Shown here in pieces: positions 17,105-27,291 of a stretch of DNA of 64,000 nt; position 1 is the first letter of the stretch, and the number at the start of each line of letters is the position of its first letter. The notes below the pieces were generated by a model, which was not told the origin of the DNA, searched no databases, and saw only the letters and a list, made by a program, of their open reading frames with translations. Source of the DNA: an uncultured Sphingomonadaceae bacterium (lineage in GTDB: Bacteria > Pseudomonadota > Alphaproteobacteria > Sphingomonadales > Sphingomonadaceae). The position numbers and the translations under genes are program-made. The DNA is taken from positions 1 through 64,000 of the forward strand of contig CANLBM010000008.1 in the NCBI GenBank assembly GCA_947488845.1, given 5' to 3'.

Positions 17105-18853
17105 TTAATTGGGACTTGTTTCCGTTGCCACGCGATAAGCTTCCTCAAGCTTGGAAAAATCTACATCGAATGCAACCGCATCGACAAAGGGTTTGAGTTG
17201 GTCGGCGCTCAGTCCGGTGCCGTATCTGCGTCCTGTGTTTTTTCCACGCGACCAGCCGCAGACTTCGTCTTTTTGCTCTTCACTTGCTCCTGTCTCGTTC
17301 AACGCATCTTTGAAAGTGTGCCGCAACGAGTGGAAGCAGAGTTTGGACTTGCGCGCAGCGGGCAAATCAACGGACTTCAACATCGTAGCAAATCGCTTGG
17401 AGAAAACATCGCTGGCATAGCCATGCTTACTCTCGGGAACATCGTCGAACAGCCTTTTGGCTCCAGCATCCCGTCGCTCGCCTACCCACTCTAAAAACCC
17501 CAATTCGATCAGTTGTGGATGAATTGGAACCTCTCGCTCGGCGTTGCCAGTCTTTAGCTTCATATCACGGGTCAGCACGATGAACGGGGTGCCAGAGGGC
17601 GACACGCGGACGTGCTCTGGTGTAAGCTGGACGATTTCTCCCATCCTCATGCCGGTAAACAGGCCGAGCAGGGGTGCCCAATATCGACTACGGCGAACAA
17701 GGTTGGGGCCAACTCGCTTGAACCTACGCTCATCGTCAACGCTACCGGTGAAGAGCGGCACCGCGAACAGTGATTGGAGTTCCGCATCAGAGAAGGGCAG
17801 GCGTTGGCTTTCTGCGGGCTGCCGTGCCCTTAAAGGCGTAATCTGCTCTGCTACGTTGTCATGGACCAGTCGCTCCCGCTTCGCCCATCCTAGGAGGTCT
17901 GAGAGCATTTTGAGGTAGGTATTCTGCGTTTCCCACGCGAGGGTTTTGCCTGAACGGTTCGCCTCGGCGATTTTGGCGATAGAGCGATTGCCCGCACGCT
18001 TGCTGAAATTGGGCGGCAGTTTCGCCAAGATATCCCTGAACCCGTTGCAGTCTGCTCTGCTGATGCGTTGTAGGCGCGCCTCTGGTCCAAAGTATTGCCT
18101 AATCTGCATCAGCAGTGCTTTGTGCTTTAATCGGGTCTTCTCAGTAACTGACCGGAGATCGAGAACTTCGGTTTGAAATCGCTCGATGCATTCACCGAAA
18201 TCTGGCCCATCATCAAAGGGTCGGTGATCAGTTCCTTTGGTCTCGATGTTCCGAAAGAAACTGTCCGCTATATGATCAGTGAAGTTTCCTTCAAGATGAG
18301 CTAGCTCTGTTGCACCCAGTTGCACCAAGGCACGTCTGATAAGTTCGGCAAATAAGTTTGCAGCACGCCTGTCAATCGAATTGTCTTCGCCAAGCTCTTC
18401 TAATGCTTCTTTCTGTGCGTCTTCTACCAAACGGCTGGTTTCGGGGTTTTTCCAAGATTGTAGTGTCGATAGTTCCCATTGAAGGTCTTCTGCCGCCGCC
18501 ACTTTCTCATCTTCAAAATCGGCTGGGCTACGTGCTCTGAGAGTGAGTTCGTTCATGCGCCGGACGAAGAAGCGACGAGCCAACGCCGAAACTGCTTCCG
18601 TATCGAGGTGTTGACTGGATTGGGGTCCGTTGCCCTGGTTCTCAAGATCGCTCTGAGCTTCAGCGAAAGCTGCTGCCCAGTAGGCTGCATGCTCAAGGTG
18701 AAGTGCTTCAGCATCTCGACGATTGGTAGTCCTCAGACTTTTCAGTATCTCGCGTCGACCGAAATGAGAAACAAGCGCCTGTGGGACTACTATCCGAGAA
18801 TAGTAGGTCCGGCCACGCTGTTGAAGCCCACGTATTTTTGCCACTTGCTCCAC
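17105..18853 (-). CDS. int: tyrosine recombinase / island integrase
   Basis: 582-aa phage-type integrase. The N-terminus GLQQRGRTYYSRIVVPQAL is the DUF6538-type arm domain, followed by a SAM-like core-binding region and the catalytic domain: Arg ~403 (GLFTGMRMGEI), His508/Arg511 (HSLRHTF) and Tyr ~544 (GRRYG). The start is probably the GTG at 18844, with AGGAG 8 nt upstream, rather than the GTG at 18853. It lies ~90 bp from the 3' end of a tRNA-Ala gene, the classical position of an integrase that uses a tRNA 3' end as attachment site. The partner site was not found in the window. Confidence 0.93.
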   Translation of the reverse strand: MEQVAKIRGLQQRGRTYYSRIVVPQALVSHFGRREILKSLRTTNRRDAEALHLEHAAYWAAAFAEAQSDLENQGNGPQSSQHLDTEAVSALARRFFVRRMNELTLRARSPADFEDEKVAAAEDLQWELSTLQSWKNPETSRLVEDAQKEALEELGEDNSIDRRAANLFAELIRRALVQLGATELAHLEGNFTDHIADSFFRNIETKGTDHRPFDDGPDFGECIERFQTEVLDLRSVTEKTRLKHKALLMQIRQYFGPEARLQRISRADCNGFRDILAKLPPNFSKRAGNRSIAKIAEANRSGKTLAWETQNTYLKMLSDLLGWAKRERLVHDNVAEQITPLRARQPAESQRLPFSDAELQSLFAVPLFTGSVDDERRFKRVGPNLVRRSRYWAPLLGLFTGMRMGEIVQLTPEHVRVSPSGTPFIVLTRDMKLKTGNAEREVPIHPQLIELGFLEWVGERRDAGAKRLFDDVPESKHGYASDVFSKRFATMLKSVDLPAARKSKLCFHSLRHTFKDALNETGASEEQKDEVCGWSRGKNTGRRYGTGLSADQLKPFVDAVAFDVDFSKLEEAYRVATETSPN

Positions 18854-18944
18854 TCCTGCACTGTAGCAGTTTTGTGTAGCAGGTGGAAAAGGAAACTACT
18901 GGAACTCCTAGATTTTCTATGAATTCCAGTGGTTACCAGAGGAT

Positions 18945-19020
18945 TGGTGGAGCCTAGCGGGATCGAACCGCTGACCTCTTCGCTGCCAGCGAAGCGCTCT
19001 CCCAGCTGAGCTAAGGCCCC
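18945..19020 (-). tRNA. tRNA-Ala (anticodon GGC)
   Basis: Read on the minus strand, 76 nt from GGGGCCTTAGCTCAGCTGGG to GGCTCCACCA form a full cloverleaf with encoded CCA. The anticodon loop CTGGCAG gives GGC, and the T arm contains GTTCGATCC. It marks the boundary between the accessory region on the left and conserved chromosome on the right, and its 3' end faces the integrase. Confidence 0.97.
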
Positions 19021-19070
19021 ATTTGAAGAGCGCCTTTAATCCAGACCCTCTTCAAAAAGCAAATCAAAAA

Positions 19071-19394
19071 TTAGGTGTCGTCAGGCTCGTCGTCGCCTTT
19101 GCCTTTGCTGACACCCAGATCATCGTCACCGCCGAGATCAACTTCATTGTCCGGCGATGGCTCATCATCATCAATGTTGACGTCCAAATCGTCATCGTCA
19201 ACCGAATCTTCTTCCTTCTTCACGGCCTTCTTGGGCGCTTCGAAAGGCATAGGCTGTTTGGATTTCAACACAGCTTCCGGCACAAAGCTTTCTCCGCATT
19301 CGACGCAAGTCGCAGGGTCTTCCTTGCCGAGATCGTAAAAGCGCGTTCCACATTTCGGGCATGTGCGTTTTGTGCCCCATTCCGGTTTAACCAT
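19071..19394 (-). CDS. TIGR02300 / FYDLN acid family protein
   Basis: 107 aa. The N-terminus WGTKRTCPKCGTRFYDLGKE and a second CxxC (CVECGESF) form a zinc-ribbon-like head; the C-terminus is a long run of Asp and Glu. This composition is typical of the alphaproteobacterial FYDLN_acid family, often found next to aroA. Its cellular role is not established. Divergent from aroA. Confidence 0.92.
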   Translation of the reverse strand: MVKPEWGTKRTCPKCGTRFYDLGKEDPATCVECGESFVPEAVLKSKQPMPFEAPKKAVKKEEDSVDDDDLDVNIDDDEPSPDNEVDLGGDDDLGVSKGKGDDEPDDT

Positions 19395-19577
19395 GGCTGG
19401 TGTCCAAATCCTGTCTAAATCAATTCGTTGATAGGTAAGTCCGCTATACGGCGATTCAAGTTTTATCTAAATCAGCCGCGAAATCCGGCGCGCCTTGCCA
19501 TAGCTTTGCTGCGCTGTCAAAAGCCGTTTGATATTCCTGCACGAATCATTTGTGCGTTCCGCTAACAAAGCTCTGAC

Positions 19578-20927
19578 ATGAACAGCAACACTCCACAGCC
19601 AGTAACGTTCAAACCGTCTGGCCCGCTTACCGGTAAAATTTCCGTTCCCGGAGACAAATCCATATCTCACCGCGCGTTGATATTGTCGGCGCTCGCCGTT
19701 GGCAAGAGCCGGATAACCGGGCTGCTCGAAGGCGAAGACGTGCTCGCGACTGCCGCGGCATTGCGGGCGATGGGCGCAAGAATCGAAAAGGCCGGTGACG
19801 TCTGGACCGTATATGGCGTCGGCGTCGGCGGCCTGATGCAGCCGGACAATGCGCTCGAAATGGGCAACAGCGGCACGTCCACGCGCTTGCTGATGGGGCT
19901 GGTCGCCTCACACGGGATCACCGCCACATTCATTGGCGATGCGAGCCTGACAAAACGGCCGATGGGCCGGGTCATCGATCCGCTCTCGCAAATGGGCGTC
20001 GATATTCAGGCACGCGAGACTTCGGACCATAAATCCTGCCTGCCATTGACGGTGAGAGGCCTTTGCCCTGCGATCCCGATCGAATATCGCCTGCCGGTCG
20101 CTTCGGCGCAGGTCAAATCGGCGATTCTGCTCGCCGGCCTCAACACGCCCGGTATTACGCGCATCATCGAGCCGGTACTCACCCGGGATCATAGCGAAAC
20201 CATGCTCAAAGGCTTTGGAGCGGAAATCAGCGTCGAAACAGACGCCGAGGGCTGCCGGGTCATCTCGCTGACCGGCGAAGCGGAACTCCAGCCGCAAAAG
20301 ATCAAGGTGCCGGGAGACCCCTCATCCGCTGCCTTTCTGGTGGTTGCAGCGTTGATCGTCCCGGGATCCAACATCGTCATCGAGAATGTCGGCATCAATC
20401 CGACCCGCTCGGGGCTATTCGAAGTCTTGCAGACAATGGGTGGCGACATCAGCTTCAAGAAAAAGCGGACGGTCGGCGGCGAACCGGTCGCGGACATATA
20501 TGTCAAACATAGCAGCCTCACCGGCATAGACGTGCCTGCCAATATTGCGCCCAGCATGATCGATGAATTTCCCGTCCTGTTCATTGCTGCAGCAATGGCC
20601 AGCGGTGAAACCACGACCTGCGGACTGCACGAACTGCGCGTCAAGGAATCCGACCGGCTGTCGCAAATGGCGAAAGGCCTTGCACAACTCGGCGTAAAGC
20701 TGACCGAGAAGGAAGACGGCATGGTCATCGAAGGCAGCGGCGGAAAGCCGTTATCCGGCGGCCGAACCAAGCCGGTGATAGAAACCGCGCTGGATCACCG
20801 TATCGCGATGAGCTTTGCAGTGGCCGGCCTGGCAACAAAATCCGGCCTTGCGATTGACGATATCACACCAGTGCAAACCAGCTTCCCCGGGTTCCAGGAA
20901 CTTATAACAGCGCTCATATCCCAATGA
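19578..20927 (+). CDS. aroA: 3-phosphoshikimate 1-carboxyvinyltransferase (EPSP synthase)
   Basis: Sixth step of the shikimate pathway: joins PEP to shikimate-3-phosphate. The 449-aa sequence has PGDKSISHRA, ITGLLEGEDV, TFIGDASLTKRPMGRVIDPL, HELRVKESDR and LDHRIAMSFAV. Overall it resembles the class II (CP4-like) branch, but the PEP-site segment reads GNSGTS, with Gly where CP4 EPSPS has Ala (GNAATG). Its stop overlaps the next gene's ATG (ATGA). It heads the aroA - small membrane gene - cmk set, a common alphaproteobacterial order before rpsA. Confidence 0.96.
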   Translation: MNSNTPQPVTFKPSGPLTGKISVPGDKSISHRALILSALAVGKSRITGLLEGEDVLATAAALRAMGARIEKAGDVWTVYGVGVGGLMQPDNALEMGNSGTSTRLLMGLVASHGITATFIGDASLTKRPMGRVIDPLSQMGVDIQARETSDHKSCLPLTVRGLCPAIPIEYRLPVASAQVKSAILLAGLNTPGITRIIEPVLTRDHSETMLKGFGAEISVETDAEGCRVISLTGEAELQPQKIKVPGDPSSAAFLVVAALIVPGSNIVIENVGINPTRSGLFEVLQTMGGDISFKKKRTVGGEPVADIYVKHSSLTGIDVPANIAPSMIDEFPVLFIAAAMASGETTTCGLHELRVKESDRLSQMAKGLAQLGVKLTEKEDGMVIEGSGGKPLSGGRTKPVIETALDHRIAMSFAVAGLATKSGLAIDDITPVQTSFPGFQELITALISQ

Positions 20928-21184
20928 TCGATGGATTTATCGCCAATATAATCGGAATTTGCGGCAGTTTCCTGATTGTCTTTGCCTATGGCTATAATGT
21001 TTATGCCAATGCGGTGAACGCATTCGTCTATAACGGCACCAACCTGCTTGGCGCTCTTTTGCTCACCATCTCTCTGATGGTGCATTTCAATCTGGCGTCC
21101 TTTCTGCTGGAATTGGTGTGGATCGCCATTGCCCTCGGCGGCCTTTGGAAAGCCTATCGGGAAAGTGCGAGCCAAGGCTCATGA
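20924..21184 (+). CDS. small integral membrane protein (CBU_0592-like)
   Basis: 86 aa with three predicted membrane segments (IIGICGSFLIVFAYGYNVY, LLGALLLTISLMVHF and LLELVWIAIALGGLW). Similar small proteins are annotated as CBU_0592-like; function unknown. It is stitched into the aroA-cmk operon by ATGA overlaps at both ends, so it is surely cotranslated with them. Confidence 0.75.
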   Translation: MIDGFIANIIGICGSFLIVFAYGYNVYANAVNAFVYNGTNLLGALLLTISLMVHFNLASFLLELVWIAIALGGLWKAYRESASQGS

Positions 21185-21825
21185 TCATCGCTGTCGATGG
21201 CCCGACCGCGTCCGGAAAAGGGACGATCTCCAAGAAATTGGCGAAACATTTCGCTCTGCCCTTTCTCGATACCGGCTTGCTCTACCGTGCGGTAGGCTGG
21301 ACACTCCGGGAGCAAGGCGGCAATCCCGACGTTGCCGCCGACGCGCTCGCCGCCTGCGTGTTTGACGGCGCCTTGCTGGACAATCCCGGACTGCGCAGCG
21401 AGACTGTCGGCGGCCTGGCCAGCCGGGTTTCGGTTCATCCGGAGGTAAGACTGGCGCTCGACAAAAGGCAAAAGGATTTTGCTTATCAGCCAGCCGGCGC
21501 CGTTCTCGACGGGCGTGATATCGGCACCGTCATAGCCCCCGATGCCGATGTGAAGCTGTTTGTCACGGCCTCGTCGGAAGCGCGTGCCGTCAGGCGGTTC
21601 GAAGAGATGAAACGGCGCGGCGAGCCCGCCAATTTTGATGATATTCTCGCCGACATTCTGAAGCGTGACGATCGCGACAAAAATCGCACAACTGCACCGC
21701 TCAAGCCCGCCGAAGATGCAGACTTGCTTGATACCACCAATTTGACTATAGACGCCGCCATTCAGCAGGCGATTGCCTTGGTGAATGCGAAGATAAGCGG
21801 CCGGCGCGATAACGATCCGGCATAG
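21181..21825 (+). CDS. cmk: cytidylate kinase
   Basis: Phosphorylates CMP/dCMP to the diphosphate with ATP. 214 aa beginning MIIAVDGPTASGKGTISKKL (P-loop), followed by FLDTGLLYRAVGW, VLDGRDIGTVIAPDADVKLF and a lid region RDDRDKNRTTAPLKPAEDA, all characteristic of the family. The ATG at 21181 overlaps the preceding stop; an upstream in-frame start at 21118 would lie inside that gene and lacks family sequence. Confidence 0.96.
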   Translation: MIIAVDGPTASGKGTISKKLAKHFALPFLDTGLLYRAVGWTLREQGGNPDVAADALAACVFDGALLDNPGLRSETVGGLASRVSVHPEVRLALDKRQKDFAYQPAGAVLDGRDIGTVIAPDADVKLFVTASSEARAVRRFEEMKRRGEPANFDDILADILKRDDRDKNRTTAPLKPAEDADLLDTTNLTIDAAIQQAIALVNAKISGRRDNDPA

Positions 21826-22033
21826 CAGACAAATGATGTGCAAGACGGGTTGGTAAAAACCGCCCCGGCTTTTAGCGCAGCTTTTGGTATTTGTGTTTTA
21901 CTTTGCATACATCAAATATCGGCAGTTTTCTGATGGATGCGGTGATCGCATGAGGTGATCGCGGCAATTTTGGTCCAAGACCGGCGGAACCAACCGCCTG
22001 GCCAGAAAAATTGACTATCAAGGAATAAACCAT

Positions 22034-23737
<1,704 letters not shown>

Positions 23738-23768
23738 TTTCTTCAACCACATACGGAATGAGAAAAAA

Positions 23769-23797
23769 GCCCACCCCTTAACCGGGGTGGGCTTTTT
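23769..23797 (+). terminator. intrinsic terminator after rpsA
   Basis: GCCCACCCC (23769-23777) pairs with GGGGTGGGC (23784-23792), followed by TTTTT. The stem is also preceded by A6, so it could act on both strands. Confidence 0.92.
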
Positions 23798-23963
23798 CAT
23801 TGCCAGCTCCAATTTTGGAGTAATTCTTACAGTTATCCATAACCATTGAAAACAGACATGATTTCTGGCATCTATGGGGAATAAATAACATCAGACTTCA
23901 AAATTCTTAGAGTCTTTGATGCATGAATTTTCGGGTTTTTCCGAAAATCGGAAAGGTGCACCG

Positions 23964-24245
23964 ATGATACGTTCTGAACTATTAGAAAAACTTGCCGAAG
24001 AGAATCCGGAATTGAAACCGGATGAAATCGAAAAAATCGTGGACCTGTTTTTCAATCAAATCAGCCAGAAACTGGCTGAAGGTGGCCGCGTGGAACTGCG
24101 TGGTTTTGGAGCTTTCTCTACCCGTCAACGAAAGCCGCGCATCGGTCGTAATCCGCGCACCGGTGAATCGGTCGAGGTTCCGGCCAAAAGAGTGCCTTAT
24201 TTCAAGCCCGGCAAAGAAATCCGCGAGCAGTTGAACAAGGACTAA
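23964..24245 (+). CDS. ihfB: integration host factor subunit beta
   Basis: DNA-bending nucleoid protein, partner of IhfA. 93 aa starting MIRSELLEKLAEENPELK, with VELRGFGAFSTRQRKPRIGR and NPRTGESVEVPAKRVPYFKP, the beta-arm DNA-binding motif of the HU/IHF family. An AAGG 8 nt before the ATG at 23964 favours this start over one at 23916. It follows rpsA, the usual arrangement in many proteobacteria. Confidence 0.96.
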   Translation: MIRSELLEKLAEENPELKPDEIEKIVDLFFNQISQKLAEGGRVELRGFGAFSTRQRKPRIGRNPRTGESVEVPAKRVPYFKPGKEIREQLNKD

Positions 24246-24340
24246 TCGCCACAATTTCAAATATTATTTGCCTATCCACTTGACCCCGCGCCCGCAATAA
24301 TGCTTGTCGCTAGGCTCCGGCGAAAGTCGGACCTACCGGT

Positions 24341-24427
24341 GCGGACGTGGCGAAATGGTAGACGCAGCAGACTTAAAATCTGCTATCCGAAATGGGTGTG
24401 CGGGTTCGAGTCCCGCCGTCCGCACCA
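24341..24427 (+). tRNA. tRNA-Leu (anticodon TAA)
   Basis: 87 nt from GCGGACGTGGCGAAATGG to CGTCCGCACCA, with the long variable arm of a class II tRNA and CCA encoded. The anticodon loop CTTAAAA gives TAA, reading UUA and UUG leucine codons. Confidence 0.97.
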
Positions 24428-24489
24428 GTTTTAGCCGATCAGATGCCCTTCCCCGAAAAACGGGGCAGATGTCGTCTTCCGGCCGGCCT

Positions 24490-25671
24490 TCAGAGCATCG
24501 CCATATCGCCCGGTTGATCCAGTAATATCCGCCCTGCCAGTTCGAACACCGCCGGCGCAGTCGCGATATGCTGGGTGGCAACATGGGCGTCACGGAAACG
24601 GCGTTGCAGGCTGCTGGTCGAATAGACCGCGCTACCGCCGCCCAATGTATAAGCAGTCTTGCAGATATCGGCAGAAATCTCGGTGGCATGAGCACAGGCA
24701 AGGCGCAGATTGGCACGGCCTTTCGGAGATATTTCACCGTCGCCCTGCGCTTCCGACCAACATTCGCCGATCGCATTCTCCAGAAAGGCGAATGCACCGC
24801 CGAGATGGGCAGTCGCTCGCGCCAGGTCGACCTGTATGGTCGCCCGCTGGGCCATCGATCGCCCGCCGCCGGGGGTTTTCTTGTTGATAGCAATTGTCCT
24901 GATCTCCTCCAGCGCGGCACGGGCGTTGCCGAGCGCAACCGCCGACACGCCGAGCGCGAGCAGGCCGAAGAGCGGGAATTTGTACAATGCCCCCGGATCG
25001 CGCGGCTGGTCACCGACGAAGGATACGCTGCGGTCCTTGGGAACTTTTATCCCTTCGACCGAGAAATCGCCCGAACCGGTACCCTTCAGGCCGGCCACAT
25101 GCCAGCTGTCGATGAGAGATGCCTGCTGCGCCGGAAAGAACAGCATCCGGTGATAGGGGCCGCCATTGTCGAATTTCTGCATCTCACCATCCTTGAAGAT
25201 CATCGCGCCACCGCCAAGCCAGGAACAATTGGCCGAGCCGGAGCCCCATTGCCACTGACCGCTGAGCAGATAGTGATCTCCCTTGTCCTCCGCCTTGCCC
25301 ATCGGAGCGAACACACCGCCGGTAACGACATCGTCCGCGCCGAAAATCTCGCGCGCAGCCGGTTCGGGCATATAGGCCGCACCCAAAGTCGAGGTGACCG
25401 CGATCATCACGCACCAGCCCGCGCTGGCGTCCGCCTCGGCAACCGTCGCGACAATTTTCAGAAAGTCGAGCGGCTCAAGTTCCAGCCCCCCGAGCGACGC
25501 CGGTTTGGACAGGTTGAAGGCACCCGCAGCAGCGAGCTTGGCAGCAAGATCGGCCGGCAACCGCCGAGCAAATTCGGTCTCCTCTGCTCGCGCCGCGATT
25601 TCGGGGAGCAAAGCCAGAATTCTGGGACCGACCTCTCCAATGTTGGAAATATCATATTGCAAACCGGTCAT
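24490..25671 (-). CDS. acyl-CoA dehydrogenase-fold flavoprotein (group D monooxygenase-like)
   Basis: 393 aa with the acyl-CoA dehydrogenase N-terminal, middle (YLLSGQWQWGSGSANCSW) and C-terminal helical domains. LKGTGSGDFSVEGIKVP and the C-terminal LGGGSAVYSTSSLQRRFRD match the HsaA/HpaB-type branch, which hydroxylates aromatic or sterol-derived substrates with FADH2 from a partner reductase. No reductase is adjacent. A true acyl-CoA dehydrogenase is less likely because the usual catalytic Glu segment is absent. Confidence 0.75.
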   Translation of the reverse strand: MTGLQYDISNIGEVGPRILALLPEIAARAEETEFARRLPADLAAKLAAAGAFNLSKPASLGGLELEPLDFLKIVATVAEADASAGWCVMIAVTSTLGAAYMPEPAAREIFGADDVVTGGVFAPMGKAEDKGDHYLLSGQWQWGSGSANCSWLGGGAMIFKDGEMQKFDNGGPYHRMLFFPAQQASLIDSWHVAGLKGTGSGDFSVEGIKVPKDRSVSFVGDQPRDPGALYKFPLFGLLALGVSAVALGNARAALEEIRTIAINKKTPGGGRSMAQRATIQVDLARATAHLGGAFAFLENAIGECWSEAQGDGEISPKGRANLRLACAHATEISADICKTAYTLGGGSAVYSTSSLQRRFRDAHVATQHIATAPAVFELAGRILLDQPGDMAML

Positions 25672-25749
25672 GCCGTCATTCTCCTCAGCGAAGGAGACAG
25701 CATAAGAGTTCCGCTTTGTCGAGCCAGCAAAAACATCTAGACGAGTGAC

Positions 25750-27291
25750 ATGCGCAATCTCACCCTTCTTTCCATAATATTGATGTTGCTATCCTGCGCC
25801 AGCGAACCGGCCATCGATACAGTACCGGGCCCGAATCAAATTGTCCGCCTGTCCGATTCGGAAATCAAGGGCCTGGATCCGCAAAAAGTCTCCGATCTGT
25901 CGTCGCTCCGCGTCGCTGCAGACCAGTTTGAGGGTCTGACCCGTCTCGATGCCAAAGGGAATGCCGAGCCGGGACTAGCAAGCAGGTGGAAAATCTCAGC
26001 CGATGGGCTGACCTGGACATTTACCTTGCGGCGAAATTTGCGGTTCTCCGATGGTACAGATTTTGACGCGACGCTTTTCCCCGCCCTGTTGCAACGCCTG
26101 CGTGCGCCTGAGACAGCGGCAGCCGCCAAGGCCTTGTTCGGCAATATCGTGGCAATGGCAGCACCCGACACGAATCGGGTGATCGTGACCCTCGCTTCCC
26201 CCGATCCGTCCCTGCCCGCGCTTCTGGCCCATCCTGCGATGGCAGCCCTGCCCCTCCACCGAATCCGCGATATTGGCGATACATGGACTTCTGACCGGCC
26301 GATGATTGCCAGCGGCCCCTATCAATTGACCGAATGGAAACTGAACGATCATGCGCGGCTGGAACGCAATCCCGCTTGGCATGACGGCGGAGCTCCGACC
26401 GCGACGATCATCTGGAAACCGATGGACGACAGCCTGTCCGCCATGCGCCTGTTCCTCTCCGGTGGCGCCGACATCGCCGCCGACTATCCGGCCAGCCGCC
26501 ATCAGTGGCTCAAGGACAATCATCCAGCCGCGGCCCATAGCGTGCCCTATCTCGGCAGCTATTATTTTGCCTTCAACACCCGCAGCCCGCCCTTTGATGA
26601 CCGCAAGGTCCGCATCGCCTTGTCGATGGCGGTCGAACGCGAATGGATCGCCGACAAGGTGATTGGAGTCGGCAATATCCCGGCATGGGGATTGCTGCCT
26701 CCGGGACTGGCCAGCGAGAAACCTTCGAAGCCCGCATGGGCGGACTGGCCGCGGGAAAAGCGTCTGCGCAAGGCAAGCGCATTGCTCGATGCCGCCGGCT
26801 TTGGCCCGGACAATCCGCTGCGTTTCGAAATCCGCTTTAACAGTTCCGCCGAACACCGCCGCGTATCGGTGGCTATGGCGGCGATGTGGAAACCGCTGGG
26901 CGTCGACGCCAGCCTGTTCAACAGCGAAGCCGCGCTGCATTTCGCCGCGCTCCGCCAGCATGATTTCACCCTGTCCAGATCGGGCTGGATTGCCGACCTG
27001 CCGACGCCGGAAAACTTCCTGCTGGTTCACCAGCAAGCCAATGGCGGTGGCAATTATTCGGGCTATGACAACACGGCCTATGACGCGCTCCTGGCACAGG
27101 CGATCGCCGAGCCCGACCCGGCCAGACGCCAGATAATGATGCGCCGGGCAGAGGCACTGCTGATCGCCGACATGCCGATCCTGCCACTCTATTTCTACGT
27201 CACCCGCAGCCTGGTCGCCGAGCGCATAGCGGGATGGGAAGATAATATTTCCAATGTGCATCCCAGCCGCACTCTGCTTATAAGACCGTGA
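25750..27291 (+). CDS. peptide/solute-binding lipoprotein (ABC SBP family 5)
   Basis: 513 aa. A lipoprotein signal (MRNLTLLSIILMLLSCASEP) is followed by the SBP_bac_5 fold: GLASRWKISADGLTWTFTLR, LRFSDGTDFDATLF, PYLGSYYFAFNTRSPPFDD and a C-terminal MRRAEALLIADMPILPLYFY. Such proteins bind oligopeptides or similar ligands for ABC importers. The next gene encodes a second member of the same family and starts on this gene's stop (TGATG). No permease or ATPase gene lies nearby. Confidence 0.88.
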   Translation: MRNLTLLSIILMLLSCASEPAIDTVPGPNQIVRLSDSEIKGLDPQKVSDLSSLRVAADQFEGLTRLDAKGNAEPGLASRWKISADGLTWTFTLRRNLRFSDGTDFDATLFPALLQRLRAPETAAAAKALFGNIVAMAAPDTNRVIVTLASPDPSLPALLAHPAMAALPLHRIRDIGDTWTSDRPMIASGPYQLTEWKLNDHARLERNPAWHDGGAPTATIIWKPMDDSLSAMRLFLSGGADIAADYPASRHQWLKDNHPAAAHSVPYLGSYYFAFNTRSPPFDDRKVRIALSMAVEREWIADKVIGVGNIPAWGLLPPGLASEKPSKPAWADWPREKRLRKASALLDAAGFGPDNPLRFEIRFNSSAEHRRVSVAMAAMWKPLGVDASLFNSEAALHFAALRQHDFTLSRSGWIADLPTPENFLLVHQQANGGGNYSGYDNTAYDALLAQAIAEPDPARRQIMMRRAEALLIADMPILPLYFYVTRSLVAERIAGWEDNISNVHPSRTLLIRP

